This document shows positions 45,976 through 57,902 of a stretch of DNA of 64,000 bases, one piece after another; the first letter of the stretch is position 1, and each line of letters opens with the position of its first letter. This DNA is from Apoda limacodes (taxonomy: Eukaryota > Arthropoda > Insecta > Lepidoptera > Limacodidae), in assembly GCA_946406115.1 (NCBI GenBank), contig OX291558.1, positions 20,886,205 to 20,950,204 of the forward strand. Reading direction: 5' to 3'. The position numbers were made by a program, and so were the translations under genes. Under the pieces are notes generated by a model that saw nothing but the letters and a program-made list of their open reading frames with translations, did no database searches and was not told the origin of the DNA.

Positions 45976-46436
45976 GATTTATTAATTTAGCATAAGTAAA
46001 TTGCGCTTATATCTTATACCTCATAGCAAGTTTCAGCAATATTCAAACGACTCTCTCATGTGCTTATGAAATGTGTTACTAAAGTTTTTTGCAAACAAAA
46101 GTACTCATAGGTTCCCTGTTCAAATTTTTCCATATAAACTTTATTGTGGCAAATAGGTATCTATAACTATAAAACATTATTATCATATTTCGCTGTTTAC
46201 CACAATCGCTAAAATCATTATGCTTCCATAAAATGCCAATAAACGAATAAGTAACTGATTATTATTAAAGTATTTCATTTTAAATCGCAACTTAAATCAA
46301 ACAATAAAAAGTTATACAGGTTATAACCAGTGAATTAATATGCTTTTTACGACTAAGGTGAATAGAAAATTAGATATGATAAAAGAACATTATTTCATAA
46401 TAATATAAATAAAAAAAAAATTAGAGAAATATTAAT
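45976..46436. other. No gene seen
   Basis: AT-rich spacer. Confidence 0.4.
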
Positions 46437-46725
46437 AAAAATAAATAAAATAAATAAATATTTCGGAAATTAAACACAGCGCTGTCTGGCCCCAAAGTAA
46501 GCAAAGCTTGTGTTATGGATACCAGACAGCGGATACAGATACATTTATTATATTTCTTTTTTTTGTAAATACATACATATTATACATAAATACACCCAGA
46601 CTCAATACAAACACATTTTTTTTTTTTTTTATCACATTAATGTTTGGCCAATGCGGGAATCGAACACACACCCTCTGCACAGCAGTCGGCCACACTACCA
46701 ACTAGGCTGCGAGGGATATTGACGT
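46437..46725 (-). mobile_element. SINE family A, full length
   Basis: On the minus strand it starts with a tRNA-like head ('gttggtagtgtggccgactg', B box 'gtgttcgattccc'), then 'ggccaaacattaatgtg', a T/A-rich middle, 'gtctggtatccataacacaa' with 'gctttgcttac', and an 'aatatttatttattt' tail. The T-rich middle contains a 16-base homopolymer near 46617-46630. Polymerase III transcription would start at the head. Inverse to the copy 0.9 kb away at 47622. Confidence 0.75.
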
Positions 46726-47621
46726 TAATGTTAATGTCTATAATTTTTCTAACCGTCACGCGATGTATATGTTATATCGTGTTCTTATTAGAATTTGCAA
46801 TGAATAAACGCTGCTTTACAAATTGAACGATTTGTCATTGCGTGACCTTAAAGAAAATACCAGTGCTACTAATAAAAGTTATTCTTAATTATACAGCTCT
46901 GGGCGTAAGCTCCTGCCTAGGAATTTCGTGATCTGCCAGATTTTACAAGAGACCTCAAATTCGCTTGGTCTCTTTCTAACATATATATGTTTCTTGTATC
47001 TTTCATTACAATACAAAATGGCGGACGCTGATAGAAAGAGAAAAGAGACAACAGGTTTGCTTTCTCTTTCTAAAGGATGGTCAATTTTGTGAGGCTATTG
47101 CGCAGTGCATAGTACAGATTACAGAACTTGAAGTCTTTGTATTTATCTTATATCTTAAAACAAAAAAAAAACAAAATTCAAAAGAGATTTTATTGATTGA
47201 TATATAACCTACATCTGCCGCCCAACTATGCCTAAAAAGTTTAAATTAAAAAGTCATTGAACGTAAAAAAAAACTTTTGAAATTAGTTAGATTTAACAAA
47301 GAGTTATCAGTCACTCTCTGTTACTAGATTATAGACTGTATCACAACAACGCCAAATTTGTAATCTATTTTCTGTCCAGTGAAAGTATCCATTAGCTGCG
47401 TCGCATCGTTAAAATAAAGAAATCTAGGTCACTCATTGACTACCAAAGCAGATATCGATTTCCAATAAAGTTATGTTTTCTCTATTTCTAGAGTTCAATG
47501 AAAACCTTGTAATACAAAGAAACGACCTCATTGACACTCTTGAATAGACTTCATTGAGTTTTGTTATTACTCATTTGAATGTCCAGTCCAATATTATAAT
47601 GAATTATAGCGATTTTTTGGG
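46726..47621. other. Spacer with a small ATG frame in good context
   Basis: At 47019 'acaaaATGGCG', a near-ideal insect start context, opens 24 codons (MADADRKRKETTGLL...) to TGA. There is no support for it being a gene, and its AAAATGGCGG is also the motif seen in the 21-34 kb array. Otherwise nothing recognised. Confidence 0.25.
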
Positions 47622-47870
47622 GTCCGTGGCTCAGTGAGTAATGAACCGAATGCTAAATCAAGGGGCGTGGGTTCGATTCCCGCACAAGACAAAATTTATG
47701 ATTTTCTTAAGACTGTGTCTTGTCTATGTATATAATGTTTGTTTTTACAAAAAAAAAAAAATGAATGTATTTGTATCCGTTGTCTGGTATCCATGACACA
47801 AGCTTTGCCTACTTTAGGACCAGAAAGAGCTGTGTGTAATGTCCAAAAATATTTAAAAAAAATATGCTTA
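47622..47870 (+). mobile_element. SINE family A, full length
   Basis: The head carries an A-box-like 'gtggctcagtgagtaatg' and a perfect B box 'gggttcgattccc' whose flanks pair as a T-stem (gtggg/cccgc, one G-T pair). Body: 'ttcttaagactgtgtcttgt', a poly-A middle, then 'ccgttgtctggtatccatga' and 'cacaagctttgcctacttta'. The tail ends in A/T runs. The D- and anticodon arms do not fold properly, so it is not a tRNA gene. Confidence 0.8.
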
Positions 47871-50448
47871 TATAAAAAATAATAATTTGTAACTAAGTAT
47901 AGATATTTACGGTAGGTATAAAGGTTGACCTATTTTTTGAATACATCTACCAATTTTTAACGTTTTTAATTTAACCTTTTTTGAACCATTTATTTCATGA
48001 TGGGTAATTGAAAATAAGATAAGTTAAATAACTAAGATAAATATTAACTTAAAATTACTGAAAATGTGTATAGATCTAAATCACATCTCACAACTTTAAA
48101 TAAAGCAGAGAAGTGATAGAATATATGCATGTTTTATCTTTATATGTATAATCAATAGTAAACATTGCTAAGTAACGACAAAAGATACATCGCTAAAAAA
48201 CGCAGCAATATTTGGTGTAAAAAATATGTAATACATCAAAGTAAATGGAAACGGTTGAAACGCCGCCATGCGAAGGTTTATGTAAAAAATGCAACTTGAT
48301 TCACAATTTTATACTTCTAATTTTGAAATTGTAAGTAATGTAAAAAGCCATGACTGCAAGAGTTCCATAATCAGTGTACAAGTATTGTATAGTAAGGTAA
48401 ATTGTTCACACCAGAACTGATTTTTCAGTGAGTCAATCAAGTCCAAATAAGAACCTAATAAAAACCATAAGATTCATTTTAAATCTACAAAAAACAATAA
48501 TATTCTAATTTAAAATTAGGAAAAACAAAATGCAATAATTTGTTTATGCATTGATTTGTTCTTTTATGATTGCAAAATGCAATCCCGAACTTACTTCTAA
48601 TTTTTGTCAATTTTTAATTTATATTTTATAACGCTACAATTAATATAGCTGAAATTTCATTATAGTATTGCTCTATACATTTTTTAACCAGGATTTCTCT
48701 GGTTTTATAAAGTTAAGTGTGAGAATGTAAGATAATGTTGAAGTCACGATCAAACAGCTTAGTTTCGGTATTCTGAAACATATAGCTTATATGTTTCGTA
48801 CTTTTTTAATATTTAAAACTTGTAATTAGTAAAAGGTTTTATAGAAAAATATTATTGTAGGTACATATTTAAAGAAATATGAATTGCAAAAAAAACTTTA
48901 GACTCTATTACCCTATTAACAAATCAACGAACTTAAATCTCGTTAAATTTACCAAAAAGTTTGTTAAGTTGATACGGAAATACGATCTAGCCTAGGATAT
49001 ATTTCCGAGCATATCTAAAATTAACATCGCTTCATTCAGTCAGACCTAAGCGTGACTGGCAACGCGGAAAATTGCCTCGCGAGCTTAGTTATAAATAAGT
49101 CTGTGACAATATGACAATACGACAATATGAAAAACATAAATACTTCCGACGGTTTGTGCTTTTTGAACTAAACTTTTAATAAATTACTTATTTTTATAAG
49201 GCAATTGAAAATTGTTATTAAGGTAATCATAATCGAAGTCAAAAAGTTTATATTTAAAGTAAGATTTGAAAAACACGTTTTTAATCGTCAAAAATTATTT
49301 ACTTCTCTATAACATTATTATAAAAACATCCACATTACATCACATTACATTACATTACAGTATCCTATTTTCATTTTCGCCATTTAGAGAGTAATCGGCA
49401 CTCAGTGTTTATAATAAGAAAAAAAACCTATTTTATGTTATTTAGGTTATTTCTATGTGTGTATTGTATTGTATTCTATTGTTTTTCTAAAACAAATAAT
49501 TATATATATATATATATATAAATTGTAAGATTTATATATTTCTAATTATGATTTCTTAAGTCACAAGTAATTTATGTTATTGTATACTTATAAAACGTAG
49601 CTCCTCACTCCAAGAATCTTTAAGAATAATTAAAAAAAACTCTCCTGAAATTTCTATTATTGTTCTATTGGGAATTGCAGGCGTGTTTTTTTCGTTGTAT
49701 ACCAAAACGAGCCGACTTTCAATTCGTTTTTTAATTTTTAAGTGGCAGAAAAACCTTTGATAATTCCGTAGACCGTAAAAAAACCAGAAAGAACACAAAT
49801 CTCGCTAACAACCACAAAATATTAGAAAAAAATAACAGGAAACAATAATGGATCACCTAAGCACATACGAATGACCGCAGTAAGTAGGTACACACTCGTC
49901 TAGATATAAACAAAGAGATCCTCGCGATTACGTATATAATAGCGTCCATTTGTCATCAGAGAAAGCCCTTTCAGAGCGGCCATTGTTTAGCAGGCAGTAT
50001 AATTAAAGGATAATAACTTGTGTCCACGGTCTGTGTGTATTTAATAGTAAGTAAGTCACAATTAAAGTTTATATGTATAATGGTAACTGTCACTTAATTT
50101 AAATAAAAATAAGCACTAACAAAAAATTATGTGTCTAACAATCCATGTTTAGGATGTTTTATTTAGAATTTAAGTTAAATTATAGCCAATTATACAATAA
50201 CTCTAACATCACATTATGATAGAAAACTGATACTCAAATGTTTTAACATCCAATGCTAAAAACATGAACTACACATAATCTTCTAGGGTTTTTTTTATTT
50301 TGGGAAAAATATATACAATCTTAGCGGTATAAAGAAAAACGATCACAGAAACCACATGGCCTTGAATTTAACACAGTACACAGGATTTATTAAAAGGTAA
50401 TGATTAGAATTTTTCAAATTACGATATATTGTTATTTATAGAAATACA
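47871..50448. other. Long AT-rich stretch, only microsatellites seen
   Basis: A (cattaca)-type run lies at about 49333-49360 and a (ta)n run at 49499-49520. No frame over 73 codons and none with a motif. Confidence 0.45.
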
Positions 50449-50690
50449 ACTCCGAGTGACTTTATAAAGTACTAGTACATCAATCTTAAAAACACAAAAA
50501 ATCTTTATAGAAGTAAGAAATACAATATTTCATCAGCCAGACTTGTGCCTCGGTAGCTCAGTGGTAGAGCACTTACACGGAATGTAAGGGTCGCAAATTC
50601 AAGTCCTGACTCGAGGTTAATCTTTTGGCTGCATCTTTGCTATGAAAGTATTTGTTTTTATTGATATTATTGATATAAATAAAATTGTTT
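50449..50690 (+). mobile_element. SINE family B, rearranged: inverted tail joined to a plus-strand head
   Basis: 50449-50530 is a minus-strand tail ('aactccgagtgactttataa', 'gtactagtacatcaatc'). 50547-50640 is a plus-strand head: 'gcctcggtagctcagtggta', then an anticodon-like arm cttac-acggaat-gtaag, B box 'attcaagtcctgac' and 'ggttaatcttttggctgcat'. The D- and anticodon arms still pair, but the T-stem (gcaaa/cctga) does not, so it is a tRNA-derived SINE head, not a working tRNA. Confidence 0.65.
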
Positions 50691-50704
50691 AAATCGACTA
50701 TAGG

Positions 50705-50757
50705 GACCAAGCGGACTCCAAGCTTGTTTGCCACCTTAGTAGAGCTTAAAAAAAGTT
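50705..50757 (+). mobile_element. CR1 3'-terminal fragment
   Basis: 'aagcttgtttgccaccttag' followed by 'tagagcttaaaaaaag' is the last ~45 bases of the CR1 family at 35142 and 55437. An extreme 5' truncation. Confidence 0.7.
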
Positions 50758-52560
50758 TTTGAAGTGAAAACTTTTTTAGCGGCGTTGTGCACTTTTTTTG
50801 TGATGGGTAAAAAATGTTTAACTCGCGTCAGGATCACGTGGCCTGATTGAAAATTCGTAAGACGGAGGGAGAGTAGGAGAGGGAGTATCCCCCTCTCTTT
50901 CTACCGTGCGGCGAAGTTCTGAAGTGTTAAATATTTAATGTAATATTAATTGTCGTGTTTGTGTACGATAGGGCATAAATGAATATTGTATTTTACCACA
51001 TAAATGAAAGTACTTTTAAACTGATAATTAAAGCAATTCGTGCAAAATTATTCCCTAACCATTCCAAAATATCAAAAATTATATTCAAGTTTTCACTTCT
51101 GCCGGACACATGAAAAACATTTGGACACTCGTAACTTAAATATAAAAAAATAATGTAACTGAGAGTTCTTTATTTCAGCCTGCTACCTATTTTCAAGCAA
51201 GAAAAAAGGTAGAAAACACGATCTCACTTTCTTATTTTATATTCAGCGAACGTTTTTCGCGCCCTCGACTGTCTAGTAAGAAAATAGTGTCGTGAAAAAT
51301 TTCGGTAACTTTATTTGTGAAGGGACATAGCTGGCGTATGTATTTGAATAGTTTTTTAGTCAATATTTAGTTGATTACTGTTAACAAAAACCTTTATATC
51401 ATCTTTTATTTAAAAATATGCTCTAAAGTAACGCTTTGAGATACTTTAAGTTTGTGAGGTATCTGCAACGAGCTGAGAATTATTAAATTTTGGGAAGTTA
51501 TGGCCTTTTTGCTAAGACAATTTTGGTTTTTGGTGTGATTTTAAAAACGTTGTACGTCGAATTTTTTTTATCACCTAAAGCCGGAATTTACCGGAAGGTA
51601 AGAAAAATAAATACGAGTATTTCTACTAACATATCTGCTGTGTTGAAGCTAAGTTATTTAAACAGAAATTGAAAGCAATAAAATGTTAACAAGGTAATAG
51701 GTTTTTGAATGCTTTCAACTGTTTTTCCCGATTATTGATCGTCAAACTGTCAAGGCTTTTTAATAATGCAGTGAATACGAGAAGCAATTTTCTGCTTCGC
51801 CAGTCGGCCGTTTGCAATGTTAATTATAAATGTCAGTGGAACAGTACCAAGATTACACACCCAGTGAAATATATGGTTTCAAAATTATCCACCAATCCAA
51901 ATGTTTATAGGCAATATTTTATAAGGTAGAAAATGCTTCGTGAATGCCGTTTTCAGTCTGTGCCTTATTGTATTTGGGCATTTGATAGCAAGCCGTACAA
52001 CCTATATCATGTTTGTGGCCACAGGTACTAACCTCGTAGAGGCTAACGCCGGAATTAAAAACATTAAAATTTTACCAAAAAAATGACCGCTAATATATTT
52101 ATACTTGGAAATGTTTTTCCTGGATACTGGTTGTCAAACTGTATTTTGTACTGTTGCTATCGGGGCCTCGCCTTACGTACGAAACAAACGGCACCTGTGT
52201 TTTGTTTTCTGGCAACACTCTACTCTGTGGTTGTCATTAGTCTGTAGAGTTAAACTAACCTAACAAAATTGTTGTGTTTGTTAATTATATAAAAAAGCGC
52301 TTATACCTAACATTACGTTGTAATAAACATTACTTATATAAAAAGTGTTGTGCCGTTGTTTAGTAAGGACCCCACCGACAAGGTTGTATTTTTCTATTTG
52401 TATTACTATTTAAGTTAGATCTTTTCCCTACTTTTTATGTTCTTATGATAAAAATCAGGCAGTTACTGAATAGATTAATGAACAATAACCGCCATTATGC
52501 AATAATAAATTAACATCTTTTTTCTGATTCAAAATGAACATTGCAAGTGTGATATTTTTT
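50758..52560. other. No gene seen
   Basis: Mostly AT-rich; two open frames at 51490-51672 and 51705-51929 lack motifs. Faint similarity between about 51715-51760 and 52105-52150 ('tttttcc...tcaaactgt'). Confidence 0.4.
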
Positions 52561-52570
52561 TTATTTTTAT

Positions 52571-52762
52571 AGAGCTATTCTTTAAAAGCTTTAGAAGAGA
52601 TCCCCGTTGTAAAAATTGTAGACGTTAAAGTATTCACAAATATTGTGTCGGCATTACATAAGTGCCATATACATCCACTGTCAATGATCCAATTCCTTTT
52701 AATACCGCATATTCATCTGAATCACAATTAAATGTTGCAAACGGTAAACGAGTACGGGTAAG
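52571..52762 (+). pseudogene. Possible exon or coding relic, unidentified
   Basis: After 'ttattttttttatttttatag' (a good acceptor), 50 codons are open in frame (SYSLKALEEIPVVKIVDVKV ...) and, overlapping in another frame, STVNDPIPFNTAYSSESQLN leads to 'gtacgg|gtaagg', a good donor at about 52758. A live exon would need one frame; two protein-like frames suggest a frameshifted relic. Confidence 0.25.
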
Positions 52763-53814
52763 GATACTTTACTAATATTTGTTTACTACTAACTTTCAAT
52801 TTTGCAGAATCAATAACAAATTTAGAAAAGTTAAGTTTGTTATTGACTATTCTTACTCGTAGTTGGTACTTTCACTTTTAGTAGAAACGTTGCATTAATT
52901 TTATGTATTTATAAACACAAAGAGGAAATGCTCTTCAAACTGCTTTCAGGAAAACTTTACAAAGCACAACAAGAAAATAGAACGCTGCGAGGTGTGAACT
53001 GTCTAGAAAGTTCGACGTTTCCTCACCGCAAGCTCGAACAGAAGACAGGCTAATGAGCGTAGATATTCGAACCTGTCTGCGGTTGCTAAGCGATTGTTTA
53101 GATTTTACAATTAGATACAATATATATATTTTTTGTTTGTCTGTCTATCAAAATCTCTTACAAACTTCAAGATTAGAGATACCGACTCATAAATATTCTG
53201 TTCGGATATTATTAGTACTAGAGTTGTAACGAAAGGTTGAACTTATTTAATACAAATAGTAATAACATAATGTTTGTTATAGAAGTTGTTTTAAAACCAC
53301 AAAATAAATAATTGTGTAAAACTAAAGTATTATGGCTACTTGACGTAACTGTGAAATAATTATGTTTCCATAAAATAATGAATAAAAATAATTTACTTAT
53401 TTTCCATAGAACATCTTTACAGTGTAATTACATCTTGGCAGTGTAATTAATTATTAAAATGTTGGTAGTGTAATTAAAATCTGATTGAGGTTCGTGCTTA
53501 ACCCTATTTATCAAGGGTCAAGGTCAAGGGGAACCCTAACGTTTTTCCGCAGATGAGAAATTGGTTACTACGTATCGCTTTACTGCCATCATATTAAATG
53601 TGTACTGAGTCAAATTTTGCGATACAATAGCCAATAACATTATTTATTATTTTCATTTTTTTAAATAGAGATAAGTGATAGGACGAAAAAGGTAAATTAG
53701 AAATCGGAAAAATTAAATATTCTAGAAGAAATAAAAAAACAAAATTCAACGTGGATAAGCTACCTATATCTGCAGCTACGAATAGTATGCTATAGCAAAC
53801 TTTTACTCTAAAAA
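52763..53814. other. No gene seen
   Basis: AT-rich spacer. A short run at 53412-53475 repeats 'agtgtaatta' three times. Confidence 0.4.
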
Positions 53815-54285
53815 AAAACCGGCCAAGTGCGAGTTGGACTGGCGCACCGAGAGTTCCGTACCTTTCACCATTTATGAAATCTAAAAACACAAATAAAAAT
53901 ATTTTTATATTTGAGTTGATTGAATAAAAGGTAAATTGCGGTTTACGATTTATGACGTATTAAAAAAAACTACTTACTAGATCTCGTTCAAACCAATTTT
54001 CGGTGGAAGTTTGCATGGTAATATACACAATATATATTTTTTTTAGTTTTATCATTCTCTTTATTTTAGAAGTTACGGGGGGGGGGGCACACACATTGTA
54101 CCACTTTGGAAGTGTCTCTCGCGCAAACTAATCACTTTAGAAACAAATGATATTAGAAACCTCAATATCATTTTTGAAGACCTATCCATAGATATCCCAC
54201 ACGTATGGGTTTGATGAAAAAAAAAATCTATCTATAAGGGTTCCGTTTTTGCCATCTGGCTACGCAACCCCTAAAAAGGAGTCGC
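53815..54285 (+). mobile_element. Dispersed repeat E ('accggccaagtgcgag'), full-length form
   Basis: It starts 'aaccggccaagtgcgagttg' with 'cgcaccgagagttccgtac' and ends 'gggttccgtttttgccatct' with 'ggctacgcaacccctaaaaa'. I know this repeat from lepidopteran genomes (memory only). The middle has a run of 11 G at 54077-54087 followed by 'cacacacattgtaccacttt'. No coding capacity; class unknown to me. A split copy occurs at 62985-63011 and 63692-63750. Confidence 0.6.
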
Positions 54286-54294
54286 TATAGAAAT

Positions 54295-54350
54295 CCTACG
54301 CGAATTATTGAATTTAGCGCGAACGGAGCTGCGGGCAATTGCAAGTTATT
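54295..54350 (+). mobile_element. Helitron-like element, group A, 3' fragment
   Basis: 'ttgaatttagcgcgaacgga' followed by 'gctgcgggcaattgcaagtt' is a mutated form of the group A 3' end. Confidence 0.35.
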
Positions 54351-55436
54351 ATACAAGTTTGAAAATATGGATTTAAGTACAAAAAATACCAATTTTTTTA
54401 ACATTTGAAAATGCTTTTGCATTTTTATTATCTTCTTTTTATATACACTTTTGAACATTTATTTCATCGTGGAACCTTGCAATTCTAAATTGCAATCCTG
54501 TAGAGTGATCGTTTGAACATGTTCGTATCAAACTAGTATTGAACGTAAAATGAAACTCGTTACATTTGTTAATGACTATTTCCCATGATTTCGTTTTAAC
54601 ATTGTTACTTTTCGCGTGATTTGTTTGAATTTTTGGACAAAAACTACATATAGGTTTTATCATCCAACATTCGAGCAAGATGCTAAAAACTACATATTCC
54701 TTGCATATTATACGTCTTATTAATTTGTATACACAGAGTACTAAAAGCAACTTTGAATATATGTATTTAATCCTATCTCGTAACATATTGCTGTGTTTAA
54801 TCTTAAAGCTAAGAAGATTATAATTAATCTCGTTAATAATATCGTAACGATATTAAACATTCATTTAATCCAATGATTCAGTTGCTAATTAACGAAGAAG
54901 AGATAATCAAATATCTTATTCTCAGTCACGTGTTCATTGTTAGGATTATTCATGCGTTTATTTTTTATCTATTATATCAACTCCTAATTTTAAAAGTCTT
55001 TTTTTGAGCTAATATGAACCAAGTTTTGAATTTGATCGTAAGACAATGGCAAAACATGCTGTCGAATCTAGAATAACAACATTGTTACCAGTAAATACCT
55101 AGAAGATATGTGGGGAAAAACAATTTCTTCCAATTATTGCCTAGAAATATAATTTGTCAAATTATATTGAAATAAATTTTACAGTATGAATAAAAATGTT
55201 TTGGTCATTGGTTGCTTTTCCATACAAAGAATTAACTTCTACAAGGATTAAATTATTTTTGAAAAAATCACGACTGACGGTTGGTAGTCATTATTACATA
55301 TTGACTAATTATAGGCATCAAAATATAAAAAAAAATCTCATTTGTAGTTGTAATACCTATACCTTTTTAAAAGTCTCTTTGTAATTTGGCAAAAAATAAA
55401 TGAACACTATGAATTTCTAAAAAGTTCTAAAAAGTT
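54351..55436. other. No gene seen
   Basis: AT-rich spacer. A perfect odd-length palindrome, taatatcgtaacgatatta, lies at 54837-54855. The minus-strand open frame 54439-54786 has no motif. Confidence 0.4.
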
Positions 55437-56652
55437 GACATAGCGAAGGCGTTTGATCGGGTCTGGCACCGCGGTCTTCTATCGAAGTTGCCATCTTACG
55501 GAGTGCCCGAGGGTTTGTGCAAATGGGTGGCTAGCTTTTTGTCCGGCAGACGCATACGAACTGTAGTTGACGGTAGTTGCTCTGATAGCATGGACATTAA
55601 TGCTGGTGTCCCGCAAGGCTCTGTGCTGTCTCCTACGCTGTTTCTACTGCATATCAATGACATGTTGGACATCAACAACATACATTGCTATGCAGATGAC
55701 AGTACTGGAGACACTTTTTACACGGGTCGTGCAAACATCCCTCGTTCCGTTGTGGAGGAAAACCGCGGAGAACTTGTGTCTCAAATCGAGACCACACTGT
55801 CCCAGGTCTCTGACTGGGGACGGGTAAACTTGGTCCGATTCAACCCTACAAAGACACAAGTGTGCGCGTTCACCGCTAAGAAAACTCCATTCACTGTGGT
55901 CCCACAATTCCAGAACACTCCCCTCTCGATCTCCAAGAGCATTGGGATCCTTGGTGTCGACATCTCCAGCGATGTTCAGTTCCGAGATCATTTACAAGAT
56001 AAGGTAAAGCTGGCGTCCAAAAAACTTGGTGTACTCAACAGAGCGAAGCAGTACTTCACGTCGGGGCAAAGGTTGTTACTTTACAAGTCGCAAGTTCGGC
56101 CCCATATGGAGTACTGCTGCCATCTCTGGGCAGGTGCACCCGGATACCAGCTTGACCCTTTTGACTCGGTTCAACGACGGGCTGTGAGAATTGTCGACGA
56201 TCCCAAACTCACTTGCGGTATCGAGCCCTTAAGTCTGAGGAGAGACTTTGCCTCACTGTGTGTGTTCTACCGCTTGTACAATGGGTTGTGTTCTGAGGAA
56301 TTGTTCGAAATGATGCCCACGGCTACTTTCTACCATCGCACCGCTCGCCATCGGCAGGGAATTCATTCTCACACTTTAGAACCTAAATGGTCGCGTACAG
56401 TGCGGTTTCAGAGAAACTTCCTCCCGCGAACGCTTAAGTTGTGGAATGAGCTCCCTGCCAAGGTTTTCTGCAAGGACTACAGTATGGAGTTCTTCAAGAA
56501 AGAAGTTATTAGATTTCTGAAGGGTCGGCAACGCGCAAGTGATACCCCTGGTGTTGCAAGCGTCCATAGGCTACGGTGACCGCTTACCATCAGGCGGGCC
56601 GTAAGCTTGTTTGCCACCTTAGTGGTATAAAAAAAAAAAAAAAAAAAAAAAA
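55437..56652 (+). CDS. CR1-type non-LTR retrotransposon, 5'-truncated inside the RT
   Basis: Open from 55437 to the stop at 56577-56579. The first element codons are DIAKAFDRVWH, so truncation falls exactly at the first catalytic Asp of the RT. GVPQGSVLSP and YADDS follow. In the 363 residues from 55488 the protein differs from the 35 kb copy at a single position (GDTFYTG versus GDAFYTG). The 3' UTR 'gaccgcttaccatcaggcgg' and a 24-A tail (56629-56652) are intact. A target-site duplication of about 7-8 bases (aaaaagtt at 55429-55436 and again after the A tail) is likely but merges with the tail. The fingers and endonuclease are missing, so the copy is inactive, but it inserted recently. Confidence 0.92.
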
Positions 56653-57738
56653 GTTTAAAAGGAACCTTGATGGAAAAACATTAGCGATTGTCCTTTTGTC
56701 TGCAATAACACGGTTGTTTTTCTCAGTAACTACAAATATATCGATTTAAAATTTGTTACATTTGTAGAGTTTTCTGGACAGTATCTTATCAATTATATAA
56801 TAGTTTAAAAAGTAACTAAACCATTTCTAATAAAATAACTAAAGAAAAGGTAAAATTTATAAAACGTACGGCACAATCAGTGCGCGAGACCTTATTATCG
56901 GTTTTTTTTTTCTAGAAAAACAACCTCCGCATAACAATAAATACTACGATGATTTCTACTTCTATAATTTATAGGTAATTTTTATATACTAATTATAAGT
57001 ATTAATTATAATTCAGCCACCTGTAATGTAGACAGATACAAGCGAAAATAATTCAATGTGTAGAAATAAATTAGTAAAAAATCCAAAATATTTTTGTTTA
57101 CGTAGTATAAGTAATGTCAATCATAATTGAATTAATTTTAAGTTAAGCTAAGAATGAAAATAAAATATGGTAAAAATTTACACTATTTCAGGGTTAATAC
57201 GGGCCTGCGGGTGTGATATTTTAAATTCCACGCCCGAACAACAGACATTTTTAAAATAATTAACTCTGTGTAATTATGCTGTAGAAGATGGAAACATAAA
57301 TTTGGGATTGTGAACATAATTAACATTTTTCTTTATGAGTTTAGATTAGATAATAAAATAGTTGAGGTCGGCATTAATTAATAACTGCTTAGAGTTTATG
57401 GAATATGAAACATCTCAAGTTAACTCAACTTTATGCTATTAGAAAAGTATTTATAATTGAGTTCAATTTCCAGTGGTTCGATCTGATGGCTTAATATTTT
57501 TAGTGTAATTTTTTACTATTTTCAAAAATACATTTCTAGAAGTTGCCTACTATAAAGTCATTTAATTATTTTTTTTCATCACACTTACTCTTAATAAGTC
57601 ATTACGTGCAGGCAAAGCAAGTGCTAAGAACTTAATGACTCCCACGGGCTTATGCTTTGTAAATTTTACTTTCACAAGGGAAAGCGTGCGGTCATAGAAC
57701 TCATGGGCGGTAATGACGCACCTATTCTATCAAGTATG
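56653..57738. other. No gene seen; possible upstream region of the 57.7-kb transcript
   Basis: AT-rich until about 57600, then less so ('aatgactcccacgggctt', 'gggaaagcgtgcggtc') up to the TATA box. Confidence 0.35.
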
Positions 57739-57746
57739 TATAAAAG
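57739..57746 (+). promoter_or_regulatory. TATA box (tataaaag)
   Basis: tataaaag in a locally GC-richer setting, 28-33 bases before 'gcgcacactac'. A start near 57769-57772 would be expected. The downstream exon with a splice donor supports a promoter here. Confidence 0.4.
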
Positions 57747-57761
57747 CTATCTCCTTAAAAT

Positions 57762-57902
57762 ATGAACTACGCGCACACTACAAGCGAGCATTTACAAGTT
57801 AACTTCAGCCAAAACTTTTTAATTCATAAATTCTCTAGCCATCTGGTGGTGGCATTGTTTTCTGTACTTCTATTCCTGTCCTGCCATTTCAATTGTGTTT
57901 TG
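57762..57902 (+). CDS. Candidate first exon; possible signal peptide
   Basis: ATG at 57762 opens 47 codons that run to a strong splice donor, ttttg|gtgagt, at 57902/57903. Residues 28-39 (LVVALFSVLLFL) are a hydrophobic core followed by a polar, Cys-containing stretch, as in a signal peptide, though the 27 residues before it are long for one. If transcription starts 28-33 bases after the TATA box, the ATG lies upstream of the RNA start and this exon is 5' UTR only. If an upstream start is used, it joins in phase 0 to the exon at 59438. I do not recognise the protein. Confidence 0.35.

Noticed and set aside
47019..47093. 24-codon frame MADADRKRKETTG with an ideal start context as a gene
   Set aside because: Too short, no good splice donor after it, no supporting features. 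Noted only as a curiosity.
47622..47700. tRNA gene with perfect B box
   Set aside because: No proper D or anticodon arm; continues into SINE A body and tail.
50547..50622. Functional tRNA gene (anticodon-like GGA)
   Set aside because: D and anticodon arms pair but the T-stem and most of the acceptor do not, and family B SINE body follows directly.
54837..54855. 19-base perfect palindrome taatatcgtaacgatatta as an operator
   Set aside because: Isolated, AT-rich and without any gene next to it; palindromes of this size can occur by chance in 64 kb of AT-rich DNA.
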